Positions 22,445-31,071 of a stretch of DNA of 64,000 nt are shown one piece after another. Source of the DNA: Nocardiopsis sp. JB363 (lineage in GTDB: Bacteria; Actinomycetota; Actinomycetes; Streptosporangiales; Streptosporangiaceae). How positions within the stretch are numbered: position 1 is the stretch's first letter; every line of letters begins with the position of its first letter. The notes under the pieces were generated by a model. The model was not told the origin of the DNA, did not search any database, and saw nothing but the letters and a program-made list of their open reading frames with translations. The stretch is from NCBI RefSeq assembly GCF_900143625.1, contig NZ_FRFF01000125.1:29320-93319 (forward strand). Reading direction: 5' to 3'. A program made the translations under genes and the position numbers.

Positions 22445-23311
22445 TCACCCGTCCTTGCGCGTCTTCCAACGAAACGTCGTCAGTGTCACGGCCAAGCCCA
22501 CCACACACCAGATCCCCAGTGCCAGGGCGACCATGGGCAGGTCCCAGGCCCCCGAGGGTTCGAGAGCGGCCATGGCCTCGGGGAAGAACGCGGCGCGCAT
22601 GCCCTGGGCCATCCACAGCAACGGGAAGAGGGAGGCGAGGTTCAGCAGCCATTCCGGCAGGGCCATCACCGGCACGAAGATGCCCGAGACGAACTGCAGG
22701 ATGAGGAACGGGAAGGTGACCACGGCCGACGCCGCCTGCGGGGTGCGGGCCATCGAGCTCACCGCGATACCGAGCAGCGAACAGGCGACGGTGCCCAGGA
22801 CGAACACCCACGCCATGGTCGCCCACGCCCCCACGGTGGTGGGCAGGGTGGCGTCGAAGAACAGGCGGGCCACCCCCAGGAGCAGCACCACCTGTCCCAG
22901 GGCGAGGAACAGCACCAGGATGGTCTTGCCGACGAAGTAGGCGCTGGCCGGCATCGGGGTGCCGCGCAGTCGCCGCAGCATTCCGTAATCGCGTTCGGTG
23001 GCGATCGAGACGCCCAGGGTCTGGAAGCTGACCGACATCAGACCCATGGCCATGAGGCCGGGCAGGAAGTAGTCGACGGCGGGCATCCCCATGTCGAACA
23101 TCCCGCCCATGACCGTCGCGAACAGGGTCAGGATGACCGCGGGCAGGGCGAAGGTGAACAGGACCCCCTCCCACTCGCGGGAGAAGGTGCGGATCTCCAC
23201 CCATCCCTGGGACAGACCCAGGCGCAGCGCGCCGGGCGGGCGCCCCCGGGAAGGCGGTGAAGGAAGGGCGGTCGCGGTCGTGGTGGTCGGATCGGTCGTC
23301 CAGGTGTTCAT
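22445..23311 (-). CDS. ABC-2 type transporter permease
   Basis: A 288-residue membrane protein with six predicted helices; a Thr/Pro-rich cytoplasmic N-terminus of ~30 residues precedes the first. FATVMGGMFDMGMPAVDYFLPGLMAMGLM and the LRRLRGTPMPASAYFVGK coupling-helix region are typical of drug/lipid exporters of the ABC-2 family. It starts within the last codons of the ATPase gene (4-base overlap), so the two form one transporter. The substrate is unknown. Confidence 0.9.
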   Translation of the reverse strand: MNTWTTDPTTTTATALPSPPSRGRPPGALRLGLSQGWVEIRTFSREWEGVLFTFALPAVILTLFATVMGGMFDMGMPAVDYFLPGLMAMGLMSVSFQTLGVSIATERDYGMLRRLRGTPMPASAYFVGKTILVLFLALGQVVLLLGVARLFFDATLPTTVGAWATMAWVFVLGTVACSLLGIAVSSMARTPQAASAVVTFPFLILQFVSGIFVPVMALPEWLLNLASLFPLLWMAQGMRAAFFPEAMAALEPSGAWDLPMVALALGIWCVVGLAVTLTTFRWKTRKDG

Positions 23312-24174
23312 ACCGGGGCCTCCTCGGCCACGTGGTCGTCGTTGATCATGCCGAGGTAGACCTCTTCCAGGGTGGGGCGGTGCACGCTCAGTTCCGGGAT
23401 CTCACCGACGAAACGGCCGGCCATTTCCGCGACCGCCCGGGTGGGTTCGTCGGTGCGGACCTCCCGACGTTCGCCCTCCTCTCGCCAGCTCACGGTGGCC
23501 TGGCGCGAGGCGCGCCCGTCGAGAGCGGCGGGGGTGTCGATCGCCCGGATACGGCCGTGCGCGATCACGCACACCCGGTCGGCCAGCGCCTCGGCCTCCT
23601 CCAGGTAGTGGGTGGTGAGCACGATGGTGGTCCCACCGGCGGCCAGGGACCGGATCAGCTCCCAGAACTCCCGTCGCGCCTTGGGATCGAAACCGGTGGT
23701 GGGCTCGTCCAAGAAGAGGAGTTCGGGGCGGCCGACGATGCCCAGGGCCACGTCCAGGCGGCGCAGTTGCCCGCCGGAGAGGGACTCGGCGAGTTCCTTG
23801 GACTTGTGCGTCAACCCGACCCGTTCGATGACCTCGTCGGGGTCGTCGGCCAGGGGGTAGTAGCCGGCGAAGTGCCGCACGACATCGCGTACCGGCAGCT
23901 TCGGGACCAGGGTCTCCTTCTGCCAGACGACACCGACCCGTGCGCGCCACGCGCGCCCCGCCCGGCCGGGGTCCTCGCCCAGCACCCGGACCTCGCCGCC
24001 GTCACGCCCGCGGAACCCCTCCAGGATCTCGACGGTGGTGGACTTGCCCGCGCCGTTGGGGCCCAACAGCGCGAAGATCTCGCCGCGCTCGATGTCCAGG
24101 TCGATGCCGGCGACGGCGTCGGTGGCGCCATATCGCTTTCGGAGGTCGGTGACCTCGATGACCGTGTCTCTCAT
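23308..24174 (-). CDS. ABC transporter ATP-binding protein (ABC-2 exporter)
   Basis: A 288-residue ATPase. Walker A GPNGAGKSTT is near residue 40, the Q-loop lies in GVVWQKETL, the signature LSGGQLRRLDVALGI near residue 134, Walker B LLFLDEPTTGFD, and the H-loop LTTHYLEEAEALADR. It is a DrrA-type exporter ATPase with a C-terminal extension of ~70 residues. First gene of a four-gene operon (ATPase, permease, kinase, regulator), all with short gaps or overlaps. Such modules often confer resistance to envelope-active compounds. Confidence 0.93.
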   Translation of the reverse strand: MRDTVIEVTDLRKRYGATDAVAGIDLDIERGEIFALLGPNGAGKSTTVEILEGFRGRDGGEVRVLGEDPGRAGRAWRARVGVVWQKETLVPKLPVRDVVRHFAGYYPLADDPDEVIERVGLTHKSKELAESLSGGQLRRLDVALGIVGRPELLFLDEPTTGFDPKARREFWELIRSLAAGGTTIVLTTHYLEEAEALADRVCVIAHGRIRAIDTPAALDGRASRQATVSWREEGERREVRTDEPTRAVAEMAGRFVGEIPELSVHRPTLEEVYLGMINDDHVAEEAPV

Positions 24175-24223
24175 GCCCCGAGCTTCCCCCGGCGCCGGGC
24201 GACGAGGTATCCACCACGAAGAC

Positions 24224-24258
24224 GAGCCCGTGTCCTCCGGTGGGAGGACAACGGGCTC
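24224..24258 (-). terminator. Long hairpin between nucS and ABC operon
   Basis: gagcccgt-gtcctcc pairs with ggaggac-a-acgggctc (15 bp with one bulged A). It lies 36 bases past the nucS stop and 50 bases before the ABC ATPase start. The U-run is weak. Confidence 0.5.
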
Positions 24259-24293
24259 AGGGTCTCAAGGCCGCCCCTCAGGGACGGGACGGT

Positions 24294-24971
24294 TCAGAAC
24301 AGGCGGAGGGTGTCGGGTTCGATGCCGCGTAGTTCGTCGTAGTCCAGGACCACGCACGAGATCCCGCGGTCCTCGGCCAGCACCTTGGCCTGGGGCTTGA
24401 TCTCCTGGGCGGCGAACACACCGGTGACCGGGGCCAGGGACGGGTCCCGATTGAGCAGCTCCAGGTAGCGGGTGAGCTGTTCGACCCCGTCGATGTCGCC
24501 GCGTCGCTTCAGCTCCACCGCGACGGTCCTGCTCGCGCCGTCGCGGCACAGGATGTCCACCGGACCGATCGCGGTGGGGTACTCGCGGCGGATGAGCGTG
24601 TAGCCCTCGCCGAGCGTGGTGATGTGCTCGGCCAGCAGCTCCTGAAGGTGCGCCTCGACCCCGTCCTTCTGCAATCCGGGGTCCTTGCCGAGTTCGTGTG
24701 AGGAGTCGTGCATGATCTCCTCCATCGTCAGCACGAGCTTCTCACCGGACTTGTCGTGAGTCACCGTCCAAACGTCCGGGCCGTCCTCGACGGTCTCCTC
24801 CCGCAGCTTGCACGGTGGATTCATCCAGTTCAGCGGCTTGAACGCCCGATCGTCGGCGTGAATGGACACGCTCCCGTCCGCCTTGATGAGGATCAGGCGG
24901 GGAGCCATGGGCAGGTGGGCGGTGAGCCGGCCGGCATAGTCGACGCTGCACCGCGCGATGACGAGACGCAC
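24294..24971 (-). CDS. nucS: Mismatch-specific endonuclease NucS/EndoMS
   Basis: A 225-residue endonuclease that cleaves mismatched DNA in the non-canonical mismatch repair pathway of actinobacteria and archaea, which lack MutS/MutL. The N-terminal DNA-binding/dimer domain (residues ~1-105) is followed by the RecB-like nuclease domain. Catalytic residues are visible in [10 protein letters not shown] (Asp) and [22 protein letters not shown] (the E-x-K pair plus downstream Gln and Tyr). The C-terminus [12 protein letters not shown] resembles the beta-clamp-binding tail region. GTG 24971 gives the family length. Confidence 0.95.
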   Translation of the reverse strand: MRLVIARCSVDYAGRLTAHLPMAPRLILIKADGSVSIHADDRAFKPLNWMNPPCKLREETVEDGPDVWTVTHDKSGEKLVLTMEEIMHDSSHELGKDPGLQKDGVEAHLQELLAEHITTLGEGYTLIRREYPTAIGPVDILCRDGASRTVAVELKRRGDIDGVEQLTRYLELLNRDPSLAPVTGVFAAQEIKPQAKVLAEDRGISCVVLDYDELRGIEPDTLRLF

Positions 24972-25077
24972 GGGACGTCACGTTACCGCTTCCGGTGGGC
25001 TCTCGGGACGGTTCGGGGCGTTCCGGTACGGAACCGAAGGCCCCCTGTCCCCGGCACCGGAGGTCTAGGCTGACCGG

Positions 25078-26289
25078 ATGCTCGTGCGCAATCGTTGGGT
25101 CATCCTGTCCATCAGCATGGTCGCGCAGGTGGCGAGTGTCTCGGCGATCTTCGGGATCCCGGTGGTCCTACCACGGTTGCGCGAGGACTTCGGGGTGAGC
25201 ACCGCCCAGGCCGGCGTGCTGGCGGGCCTGCCGTCCTTCGGGCTGCTGCTCACCCTGCTGATCTGGGGCTTGGTCATCGACCGGGTGGGGGAGCGCGGCA
25301 CCATGGCGCTCAGCCTGACCCTGACCGCGGGCGCGCTCGGACTGTTGTGGGTGGCGCCCGGGCTGTGGTCCGTGGCGGCCGTGTTCCTGCTGTTGGGCGC
25401 GGTCGGCGGCCCCGTCAACGCCGCCAGTGGTCGACTGGTGCTCACCTGGTTCGCGGCGAACGAACGTGGACTGGCGATGGGCATCCGACAGTCGGGGCTG
25501 CCCGTGGGGGTGGGGCTGTCCGCGCTGGTGCTGCCCGCCGCGGCGGAGGCCTGGGGGTTCGTGGGGGCCATGACCCTGCCGGCGCTGCTCGCCCTGGCGG
25601 CCGTGCCCCTGGTCCTGGCCATGCCGACGGAACCACCCCGGACCGAACCATCGCGACGCACCCCCGCACCCGGGCAGAAGGGTGCCGGCGCCCCGCCTCG
25701 TTCGCCCTACCGTGAGTGGACGATCTGGCGGGTGCACGGCGTGAGCATGCTCCTGGGCGTCCCCCAGGTCACGTTGATGACCTACGCCGTTCTCTACCTC
25801 GTGCAGGAACAGGGCTGGGGTCCGCCCGCCGCGGGCGCCGTGATCGCCGCCGCGCAGGTGCCGGGCGCGGTGGGCCGTCTGGTCCTGGGCGCGGTATCCG
25901 ATCGCAGCGGTGCACGCATGCGGCCCGTCCGGGCCCTGGCGGTCTCCGGCTCCCTCGTCCTCCTCCTGCTCACGCTGCTGCCGGCGGCCTGGCCGTGGAG
26001 CGCGGTGCCGCTGGTGCTCGTCTGCCTGGTCCTCACCATGTGGCACAACGGACTGACCTTCACCGCGGTGGCGGAGATCGCCGGGACCGCGTGGGCGGGT
26101 CGGGCGCTCGCGGTGCAGAACTGGCTCCAGGCGATCAGCACCACGCTCACGCCGCTGCTCATGGCCGCGGTCATCACGGTGGCCGGCCTGCCCTGGGTGT
26201 TCGCGGTGAGCGCGGTGTTCGCGGCGGCGGCGATCGCGGTGGTTCCGTCCGAGCGCCGTCCCGACCCCGGCGGTGCTACCAGCGGGTAG
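25078..26289 (+). CDS. Major facilitator superfamily transporter
   Basis: A 403-residue transporter with twelve predicted helices in two six-helix halves joined by a Pro/Arg/Ala-rich cytoplasmic loop (~residues 180-212). It resembles CynX/NimT-type or general MFS efflux proteins (IWGLVIDRVGERGT and LVLGAVSDRSGARM at the equivalent loop 2-3 and 8-9 positions). The substrate is not recognisable. TAGGCT ends 6 bases before the ATG, so the mRNA is probably leaderless. It starts 106 bases from the divergent nucS gene. Confidence 0.85.
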   Translation: MLVRNRWVILSISMVAQVASVSAIFGIPVVLPRLREDFGVSTAQAGVLAGLPSFGLLLTLLIWGLVIDRVGERGTMALSLTLTAGALGLLWVAPGLWSVAAVFLLLGAVGGPVNAASGRLVLTWFAANERGLAMGIRQSGLPVGVGLSALVLPAAAEAWGFVGAMTLPALLALAAVPLVLAMPTEPPRTEPSRRTPAPGQKGAGAPPRSPYREWTIWRVHGVSMLLGVPQVTLMTYAVLYLVQEQGWGPPAAGAVIAAAQVPGAVGRLVLGAVSDRSGARMRPVRALAVSGSLVLLLLTLLPAAWPWSAVPLVLVCLVLTMWHNGLTFTAVAEIAGTAWAGRALAVQNWLQAISTTLTPLLMAAVITVAGLPWVFAVSAVFAAAAIAVVPSERRPDPGGATSG

Positions 26290-26345
26290 CAAAGAACGGG
26301 TCCCGGTGCGCGGGGTGAGGCGCCAGGGCGTCTAAAGTGGGGCCC

Positions 26346-27557
26346 ATGGTGCAGGAATTCAAGAAGGTCGGCGTCGTTGGACTGGGCACGATGGGTGCGG
26401 GCATCGCTGAGGTGTTCGCCCGTGCGGGCTTCAACGTCGTCGGAGTCGAGATCGACCAGGCCGCCCTCGACCGCGGCCGAGGCCATGTGGACAAGTCCCT
26501 CTCGCGCGCGGTCGACAAGGGCAAACTCACCGAGGAGGAACGCGCTGGGATCGATGCGCGCTTCACGTTCAGCGCCTCTCGCGAGGACCTCTCCGACGCG
26601 GACTTCGTCGTCGAGGCCGTCCCCGAGCGCATGGACATCAAGCGTGACGTGTTCGGCGACCTCGACCGGATCTGCGCGCCCGGCACGATCCTGGCGACCA
26701 ACACGTCCTCGTTGTCCGTCACCGAGATCGCCGCGCTGACCGACCGTCCCGAGAAGGTCGTCGGTCTGCACTTCTTCAACCCGGCCCCGGTCATGAAGCT
26801 GGCCGAGGTCATCACCACGGTCTCCACCGCCGACGAGACCGTCGACGTCGTCACCGAGGTCGCCAAGCGCATCGGCAAGACCCCGATCACCGTCGGCGAC
26901 CGCGGCGGTTTCGTGGCCAACGCGCTGCTGGTGCCCTACATCAACGACGGCATTCGCCTCTACGAGCGGCAGATCGCCACCCGTGAGGAGATCGACGAGT
27001 CCGTCAAGAAGGCCGCGGGCCTGCCGATGGGCCCGCTCACCCTCGCCGACCTGGTCGGTCTGGACGTGTGCCTGGCCGTCATGGATGTGCTGTGGGAGGA
27101 GTTCCGCGACCCGCGCTACGCCGCCTCCCCGCTGCTGCGTCGCATGGTCGCCGCCGGTCGTCTGGGCCGTAAGAGCGGTCAGGGCTTCTACAAGGGCAAG
27201 GACGACGCCCCGGAGCCGCAGCGCACCGGTCGTCTCGCCCAGATGGTCCGCGAGGAGGAGACCCTCGACCTCGGCGAGATGCTCATCGCTCCGAAGATCG
27301 ACGACGCCATGCGCATGATCGGCGACGGTTACGCCTCCGCCAAGGACGTCGACACCGCCATGCGGTTCGGCTGCGGCTACCCGAAGGGCCCGACCGAGCT
27401 CCTGGAGGACCGCGGCGCCGAGTCCGTCATCACCACCCTGGTGTCGATGGGCGAGTACAGCCTCACCACCATCCCGGTGCCGGCCCCGCTGCTCATGGAC
27501 CGTCTGCCCGACGCCGAGGAGCCCGAGGGCCACGGAGGCTGTGCCTGCCACGCCTGA
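26346..27557 (+). CDS. 3-hydroxyacyl-CoA (3-hydroxybutyryl-CoA) dehydrogenase with extra C-terminal domain
   Basis: A 403-residue NAD(P)-dependent dehydrogenase of 3-hydroxyacyl-CoA. The Rossmann motif GVVGLGTMGAGIAEVFARAG is at the N-terminus, and the catalytic His lies in GLHFFNPAPVMKLAEV. The first C-terminal helical domain ends at SGQGFYKG (about residue 285), where ordinary enzymes of this family stop. Here ~115 more residues repeat the helical domain (IAPKIDDAMRMIGDGYASAKDVDTAMRFGCGYPKGP), ending in a Cys/His-rich tail GGCACHA. ATG 26346 has TAAAGT seven bases upstream, so it is probably leaderless. Likely role is in fatty acid or butyrate/PHB metabolism. Confidence 0.92.
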   Translation: MVQEFKKVGVVGLGTMGAGIAEVFARAGFNVVGVEIDQAALDRGRGHVDKSLSRAVDKGKLTEEERAGIDARFTFSASREDLSDADFVVEAVPERMDIKRDVFGDLDRICAPGTILATNTSSLSVTEIAALTDRPEKVVGLHFFNPAPVMKLAEVITTVSTADETVDVVTEVAKRIGKTPITVGDRGGFVANALLVPYINDGIRLYERQIATREEIDESVKKAAGLPMGPLTLADLVGLDVCLAVMDVLWEEFRDPRYAASPLLRRMVAAGRLGRKSGQGFYKGKDDAPEPQRTGRLAQMVREEETLDLGEMLIAPKIDDAMRMIGDGYASAKDVDTAMRFGCGYPKGPTELLEDRGAESVITTLVSMGEYSLTTIPVPAPLLMDRLPDAEEPEGHGGCACHA

Positions 27558-27652
27558 GTGGTGTTCACTCAGCGCCTCCGCCAGTACTTTGGCCGTCGTC
27601 GCACCCGAGGGTGTGATGGCGGCCACTGTCGTTCCTCTTCTACCCTTGAAGG

Positions 27653-27976
27653 GTGAGCCCGCGCCGAAACAGCCCCCGACGTAAGTCCGGCCGCAAGTCA
27701 GCCGCCGGTCCCCCCGACGAGGATTCCCTCATGCTGCGTATCACCGGGGGGCAACGTCGCGAGACCGGGCCGGACGGTGAGTACGTCACCCGTCGCGTCT
27801 CCGGCTCGGCCGCCACCAAGGCCTACCGTTGTCCCGGCTGCGCGCAGGAGATCCCCACCGGCATGCCCCACGTGGTCGCCTGGCGCCCCTACGGCGACGG
27901 CGGCGACCGGCGCCACTGGCACTCCTCCTGCTGGGAACGGCGCTCACGCCGCTCACCCAGGGCCCCTCGATACTGA
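27653..27976 (+). CDS. Conserved actinobacterial hypothetical protein, possible zinc-binding
   Basis: A 107-residue basic protein, not assigned to a functional family. The first ~30 residues are Arg/Lys/Ser-rich. The centre has YRCPGCAQEIPTGMPHVVAW and then HWHSSCWERR, giving a C-x2-C ... H ... H-x3-C pattern that could bind zinc. TACCCT lies 6 bases before GTG 27653, indicating a leaderless transcript. It ends 26 bases before the hydrolase gene and is probably co-transcribed. Confidence 0.7.
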   Translation: MSPRRNSPRRKSGRKSAAGPPDEDSLMLRITGGQRRETGPDGEYVTRRVSGSAATKAYRCPGCAQEIPTGMPHVVAWRPYGDGGDRRHWHSSCWERRSRRSPRAPRY

Positions 27977-28002
27977 TTCCGGACCCCACCGAAGAAGGAG
28001 CC

Positions 28003-28734
28003 ATGGAGATCCGAGCCACCACGGTGCTGCCCGCCGATCGGCGCCCCATCACCCTGCACACCGCCGACGGCCTGGAACTGGTCGGGGAACTGGCGATGCC
28101 CGAGGGCGGGAAGCCGGACGCCACCATCGTGTGCTTGCACCCGCTGCCCACCGCCGAGGGCATGATGGACAGCCACGTGCTGCGCAAGGCGTCCTTCCGA
28201 CTGCCGGCGTTGGCCAACATCGCGGTTCTGCGGTTCAACACCCGAGGCACCACCTCCCGGCACGGCACCAGCCAGGGCGAGTTCGGCGAAGGGGAGACCG
28301 AGAAGCACGACGTGCTCGCCGCCATCGAGTTCACCGAGTTCGAGGAGCTCCCCGAACCCTGGCTGCTGGGCTGGTCCTTCGGTACCGAACTGGCGCTCAA
28401 GTGGGGCTGCGACCCCCAGGTGAAGGGCGCCGTGCTGCTGTCCCCGCCGCTGCACCGGGCCGACGAGTCCGACATGGCGGTGTGGGCCGACTCCGGTAAG
28501 CCGGTGGTGGCGCTGGTCCCCGAACACGACGACTTCCTCAAGCCCGACGAGGCCCGTGAACGGTTCGCCCCGCTCACCCAGGCGGAGATCATCGCGGTGG
28601 ACGGCGCCAAGCACCTGTGGGTCGGCGAACCCTACGTGCGCCGCGTCCTCGACGAGGTCGTCAAGCGGATCAACCCCGGGGCGTACCCGCTGCCCACCGA
28701 GTGGGACGGCCCCTGGGAACGAGATGCCGCGTAG
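28003..28734 (+). CDS. Alpha/beta hydrolase
   Basis: A 243-residue hydrolase of unknown substrate. The nucleophile elbow GWSFGTE carries the Ser, the acid is probably the Asp in VPEHDDFLKP, and the His lies in GAKHLWVG. The segment VCLHPLPTAEGMMDSHVL corresponds to the oxyanion-hole region. ATG 28003 follows gaaggagcc, a strong ribosome site. It converges with the coiled-coil gene across a terminator. Confidence 0.88.
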   Translation: MEIRATTVLPADRRPITLHTADGLELVGELAMPEGGKPDATIVCLHPLPTAEGMMDSHVLRKASFRLPALANIAVLRFNTRGTTSRHGTSQGEFGEGETEKHDVLAAIEFTEFEELPEPWLLGWSFGTELALKWGCDPQVKGAVLLSPPLHRADESDMAVWADSGKPVVALVPEHDDFLKPDEARERFAPLTQAEIIAVDGAKHLWVGEPYVRRVLDEVVKRINPGAYPLPTEWDGPWERDAA

Positions 28735-28750
28735 GTCATGAGGCATGACC

Positions 28751-28785
28751 AAGGGCCCGGAACCCCCGTGGGGATCCGGGCCCTT
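28751..28785. terminator. Bidirectional terminator between convergent genes
   Basis: aagggcccgga (28751-28761) and tccgggccctt (28775-28785) form a perfect 11-bp stem with A-rich and T-rich ends, between the hydrolase stop and the coiled-coil gene stop. Confidence 0.75.
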
Positions 28786-28820
28786 CACCGTGTCAGACGG
28801 TCACGGCCGAACGGTCGTGA

Positions 28821-30113
28821 CTACTCCTGCCACCAGTCCTCGTCGTCGGCGCCCTTGCCGGAGTGGGCCGGCTGCTTGGCCTCCTCGGCGGGGGCCGCGG
28901 GAGCGGCCGGAGCGGGCTCCTGCTGGATGGCCGCGGGCGCACCCGCGGCGGGGGCGGCCGGAGCCGGACCGGCGCCGCCACCGAGCAGCTGACGCAGCTG
29001 CTGCAGGTGCGACTGGATGCTGTCGCGCTGGCGGTTGAGCTCCTCGACCTCCTTCTTGGCGATCGCCATGATCCGGTTGGCCTCGGCCTTGGAGTCCGAC
29101 ACCTGGTGCTCGGCCTTGGCCTTGGCGTCGGTGTCGATCTGGCCGGCGTTCTTCTTGGCGTTGCCGACCAGCGTCTTGGCGTGGTTCTCGGCCTCGCGAC
29201 GAGTGTGCTCGGCCTGCTGGCTGGCCTTGGTGGCACGCTCCTCGGCGCTGCGGGCGCGCTCCTCGGCCTCGCTGACCATCTGCTGGGTGGCGGCCTGGGC
29301 GGCGGCCAGACGCTCGGCGTCCTGACGCTCGGCCTCGGCACGACGGTCGGCCAGTTGCAGCTCGAACTGGTCCTCGGTCTCGGTGCGACGGGCCTCGGAC
29401 TCGGCGTAAGCGCGCTCGGCGTTCTTACGCAGCTCCTCGGACTGGCTCTTGGCGGACTGGATCGTCTCGTCGCGCTCGCGCTTGGCGGCGGCGCGGGCCT
29501 GGGCGCACTCACGCTCGGTGGTGGTGCGCAGCTTGGCGATCTCGCCCTCGAAGGTGGCGCGCTTCTCGGCGATCTCGTGGTCGACGGCGGAGCGCTTCTT
29601 CTGGACCTCGCGCTCGGTGGTGGAGGCCAGCTCGTCGGCCTCGCGGCGGGCGGTGGTGCTGATCTCCTCCGCCTCGGACTCGGCGGACTGGCGCTGCTCG
29701 TCGGCCTCGCGCTGGGCGAGGGTGCGGACCTCGGTCGCCTCGGACTCGGCGGCGGCGCGCATCTCCGCGGCCTCGATCTTGGCGGACGAACGAATGTCGT
29801 TGGCGTCGATCTGGGCGGCCTGGACGAGCTCGTTGGCTTGTTCCTCGGCCAGTCGAAGCAGTTCCTCGATGCGAGAACCCAGGCCGGAGTAGGTGGGACG
29901 CTCGCGCTCCTGGAGCTGGCGCTGCTTGGAGGTCAGCTCGGCCTTGTACTTCTCGGCCGCGCCGTTGGCCTCCTTGACCTCGTTGCGGAGCCCGTCGAGG
30001 TAGTCCTGCACCTGGTTGCGGTCAAAGCCACGCAACACCACGTCGAACTCGGGCGGAGCGTTGTCTTCGTCGAAGATGTTGTTGAGCTGGGTGTCGATGT
30101 TGTTTGACGACAT
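28821..30113 (-). CDS. FilP/Scy-like coiled-coil cytoskeletal protein with DivIVA-like N-terminus
   Basis: A 430-residue protein that is almost entirely a long Ala/Glu/Arg-rich coiled coil (residues ~40-370). The start PEFDVVLRGFDRNQVQDYLDGL is a DivIVA-like membrane/pole targeting motif. The C-terminus is a ~60-residue Pro/Ala/Gly-rich linker ending DDEDWWQE. In Streptomyces the polar-growth proteins FilP and Scy lie beside the same methylmalonyl-CoA epimerase and thiolase genes, so position and build both suggest a FilP/Scy-type polarity protein. Older annotations call this family cellulose-binding protein, which is probably misleading. The exact orthologue is uncertain. Confidence 0.8.
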   Translation of the reverse strand: MSSNNIDTQLNNIFDEDNAPPEFDVVLRGFDRNQVQDYLDGLRNEVKEANGAAEKYKAELTSKQRQLQERERPTYSGLGSRIEELLRLAEEQANELVQAAQIDANDIRSSAKIEAAEMRAAAESEATEVRTLAQREADEQRQSAESEAEEISTTARREADELASTTEREVQKKRSAVDHEIAEKRATFEGEIAKLRTTTERECAQARAAAKRERDETIQSAKSQSEELRKNAERAYAESEARRTETEDQFELQLADRRAEAERQDAERLAAAQAATQQMVSEAEERARSAEERATKASQQAEHTRREAENHAKTLVGNAKKNAGQIDTDAKAKAEHQVSDSKAEANRIMAIAKKEVEELNRQRDSIQSHLQQLRQLLGGGAGPAPAAPAAGAPAAIQQEPAPAAPAAPAEEAKQPAHSGKGADDEDWWQE

Positions 30114-30527
30114 GTGGCGGAATCCTGAACGGGTGCGAGACGGCTACTTGTACTTGCGTACTGCCGGGGACGGCAGGAGGTGGTTGCGGTGCCCCCGGGG
30201 ACGATGTGGGTCCGGGGCGCGTGCGCCGAGGGTGTGAGCGGATCGGTGCGGTGTTCGACCCTGACCGGATTCGAGGGCGAATCCGGTTGGTGTCGCTGGT
30301 GGTTGTGGCCGCCCCGGTTCACGACCGGACTGCCAGACACGGCCCAACGCCGGAAGAAAAGTACATCCGGCAGCTAGCCGACTTTATCAAGCGTGCAACC
30401 CCGGGGAAGGGGGTTTCGTGTAACTTCCGCCGGGGTCCGAGGTCGGCCGCTCTCACGGAAGTCAAGACGTGATGCCTTCGGGACGTCACCGTGACGTTGT
30501 CGGCCCGGTCGAGCCTGGGGCGTTCCC
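30114..30527. other. 414-base intergenic region with two hairpins
   Basis: This region separates the coiled-coil gene start from the epimerase stop, both on the minus strand. It contains a perfect 10-bp hairpin (accggattcg-aggg-cgaatccggt, 30264-30287), a 12-bp hairpin with one bulge (30398-30436), a small ctgccg/cggcag stem near 30163-30178, and a lone TTGATA (30390-30385, minus) that could be a -35. No coding sequence is supported. Confidence 0.5.
30398..30436 (-). terminator. Possible terminator after epimerase gene
   Basis: accccgg-ggaag pairs with cttcc-g-ccggggt around a 14-nt loop, about 90 bases downstream of the epimerase stop on the minus strand. It lacks a U-run. Confidence 0.35.
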
Positions 30528-30986
30528 TCACTGCGAGCTTTGCACCAATTCGGTCAGAACGCCACCGCAGTCCTTCGGGTGGAGGAAAACGATCCGTGAA
30601 TCCGCGGTACCGACCCGCGGCTCGGCGTCCAGGACCCGCACCCCGCGCTCACCGATCCCCTCGGCGCTCGCGGCGACGTCGGCGGTACCGAACGCGAGGT
30701 GATGCACGCCCTCGCCGTTGCGCTCCAGGAACTTCGCCACCGGGGAGTCGTCCCTGGTCGGTTCCAGCAGCTGGATATAGGTGGCGCCACCGTCGTCGGT
30801 GCCGTTGACCAGGAGCATCGCCTCGCGAACACCCTGCTCCTCGTTCACCTCCTGGTGCTCCACCTCGAAGCCGTACGTGCGCCGGTAGAACTCGATGGAG
30901 GCGTCCAGGTCTCGGCAGGCGATCCCTACGTGGTCCAGGCGGGTCAGACCGGAGAACGGGCCGGTCGGAACGGGTGCGTCGCTCAC
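30528..30986 (-). CDS. mce: Methylmalonyl-CoA epimerase
   Basis: A 152-residue glyoxalase-fold (VOC) enzyme interconverting R- and S-methylmalonyl-CoA. The four metal ligands of the family are visible in order: His in [11 protein letters not shown], Gln in HQEVNEEQG or YIQLLEP, His in GVHHLAFG, and Glu near the C-terminus in VLTELV. GTG 30986 has agagg about 8 bases upstream and gives the family length. It diverges from the thiolase gene; MeaB lies beyond. Confidence 0.92.
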   Translation of the reverse strand: MSDAPVPTGPFSGLTRLDHVGIACRDLDASIEFYRRTYGFEVEHQEVNEEQGVREAMLLVNGTDDGGATYIQLLEPTRDDSPVAKFLERNGEGVHHLAFGTADVAASAEGIGERGVRVLDAEPRVGTADSRIVFLHPKDCGGVLTELVQSSQ

Positions 30987-31071
30987 GGGTGAACCTCTCG
31001 AACGTCGATGTGATCTGTGTGGGTATCGTTGCAGACCAGGTGCGTCACCCATCACTTGGAGGCCAGTTAAG

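Noticed and set aside
25794..27626. 610-codon minus-strand frame across the MFS and dehydrogenase genes
   Set aside because: A shadow of two confident plus-strand genes with no recognisable motif.
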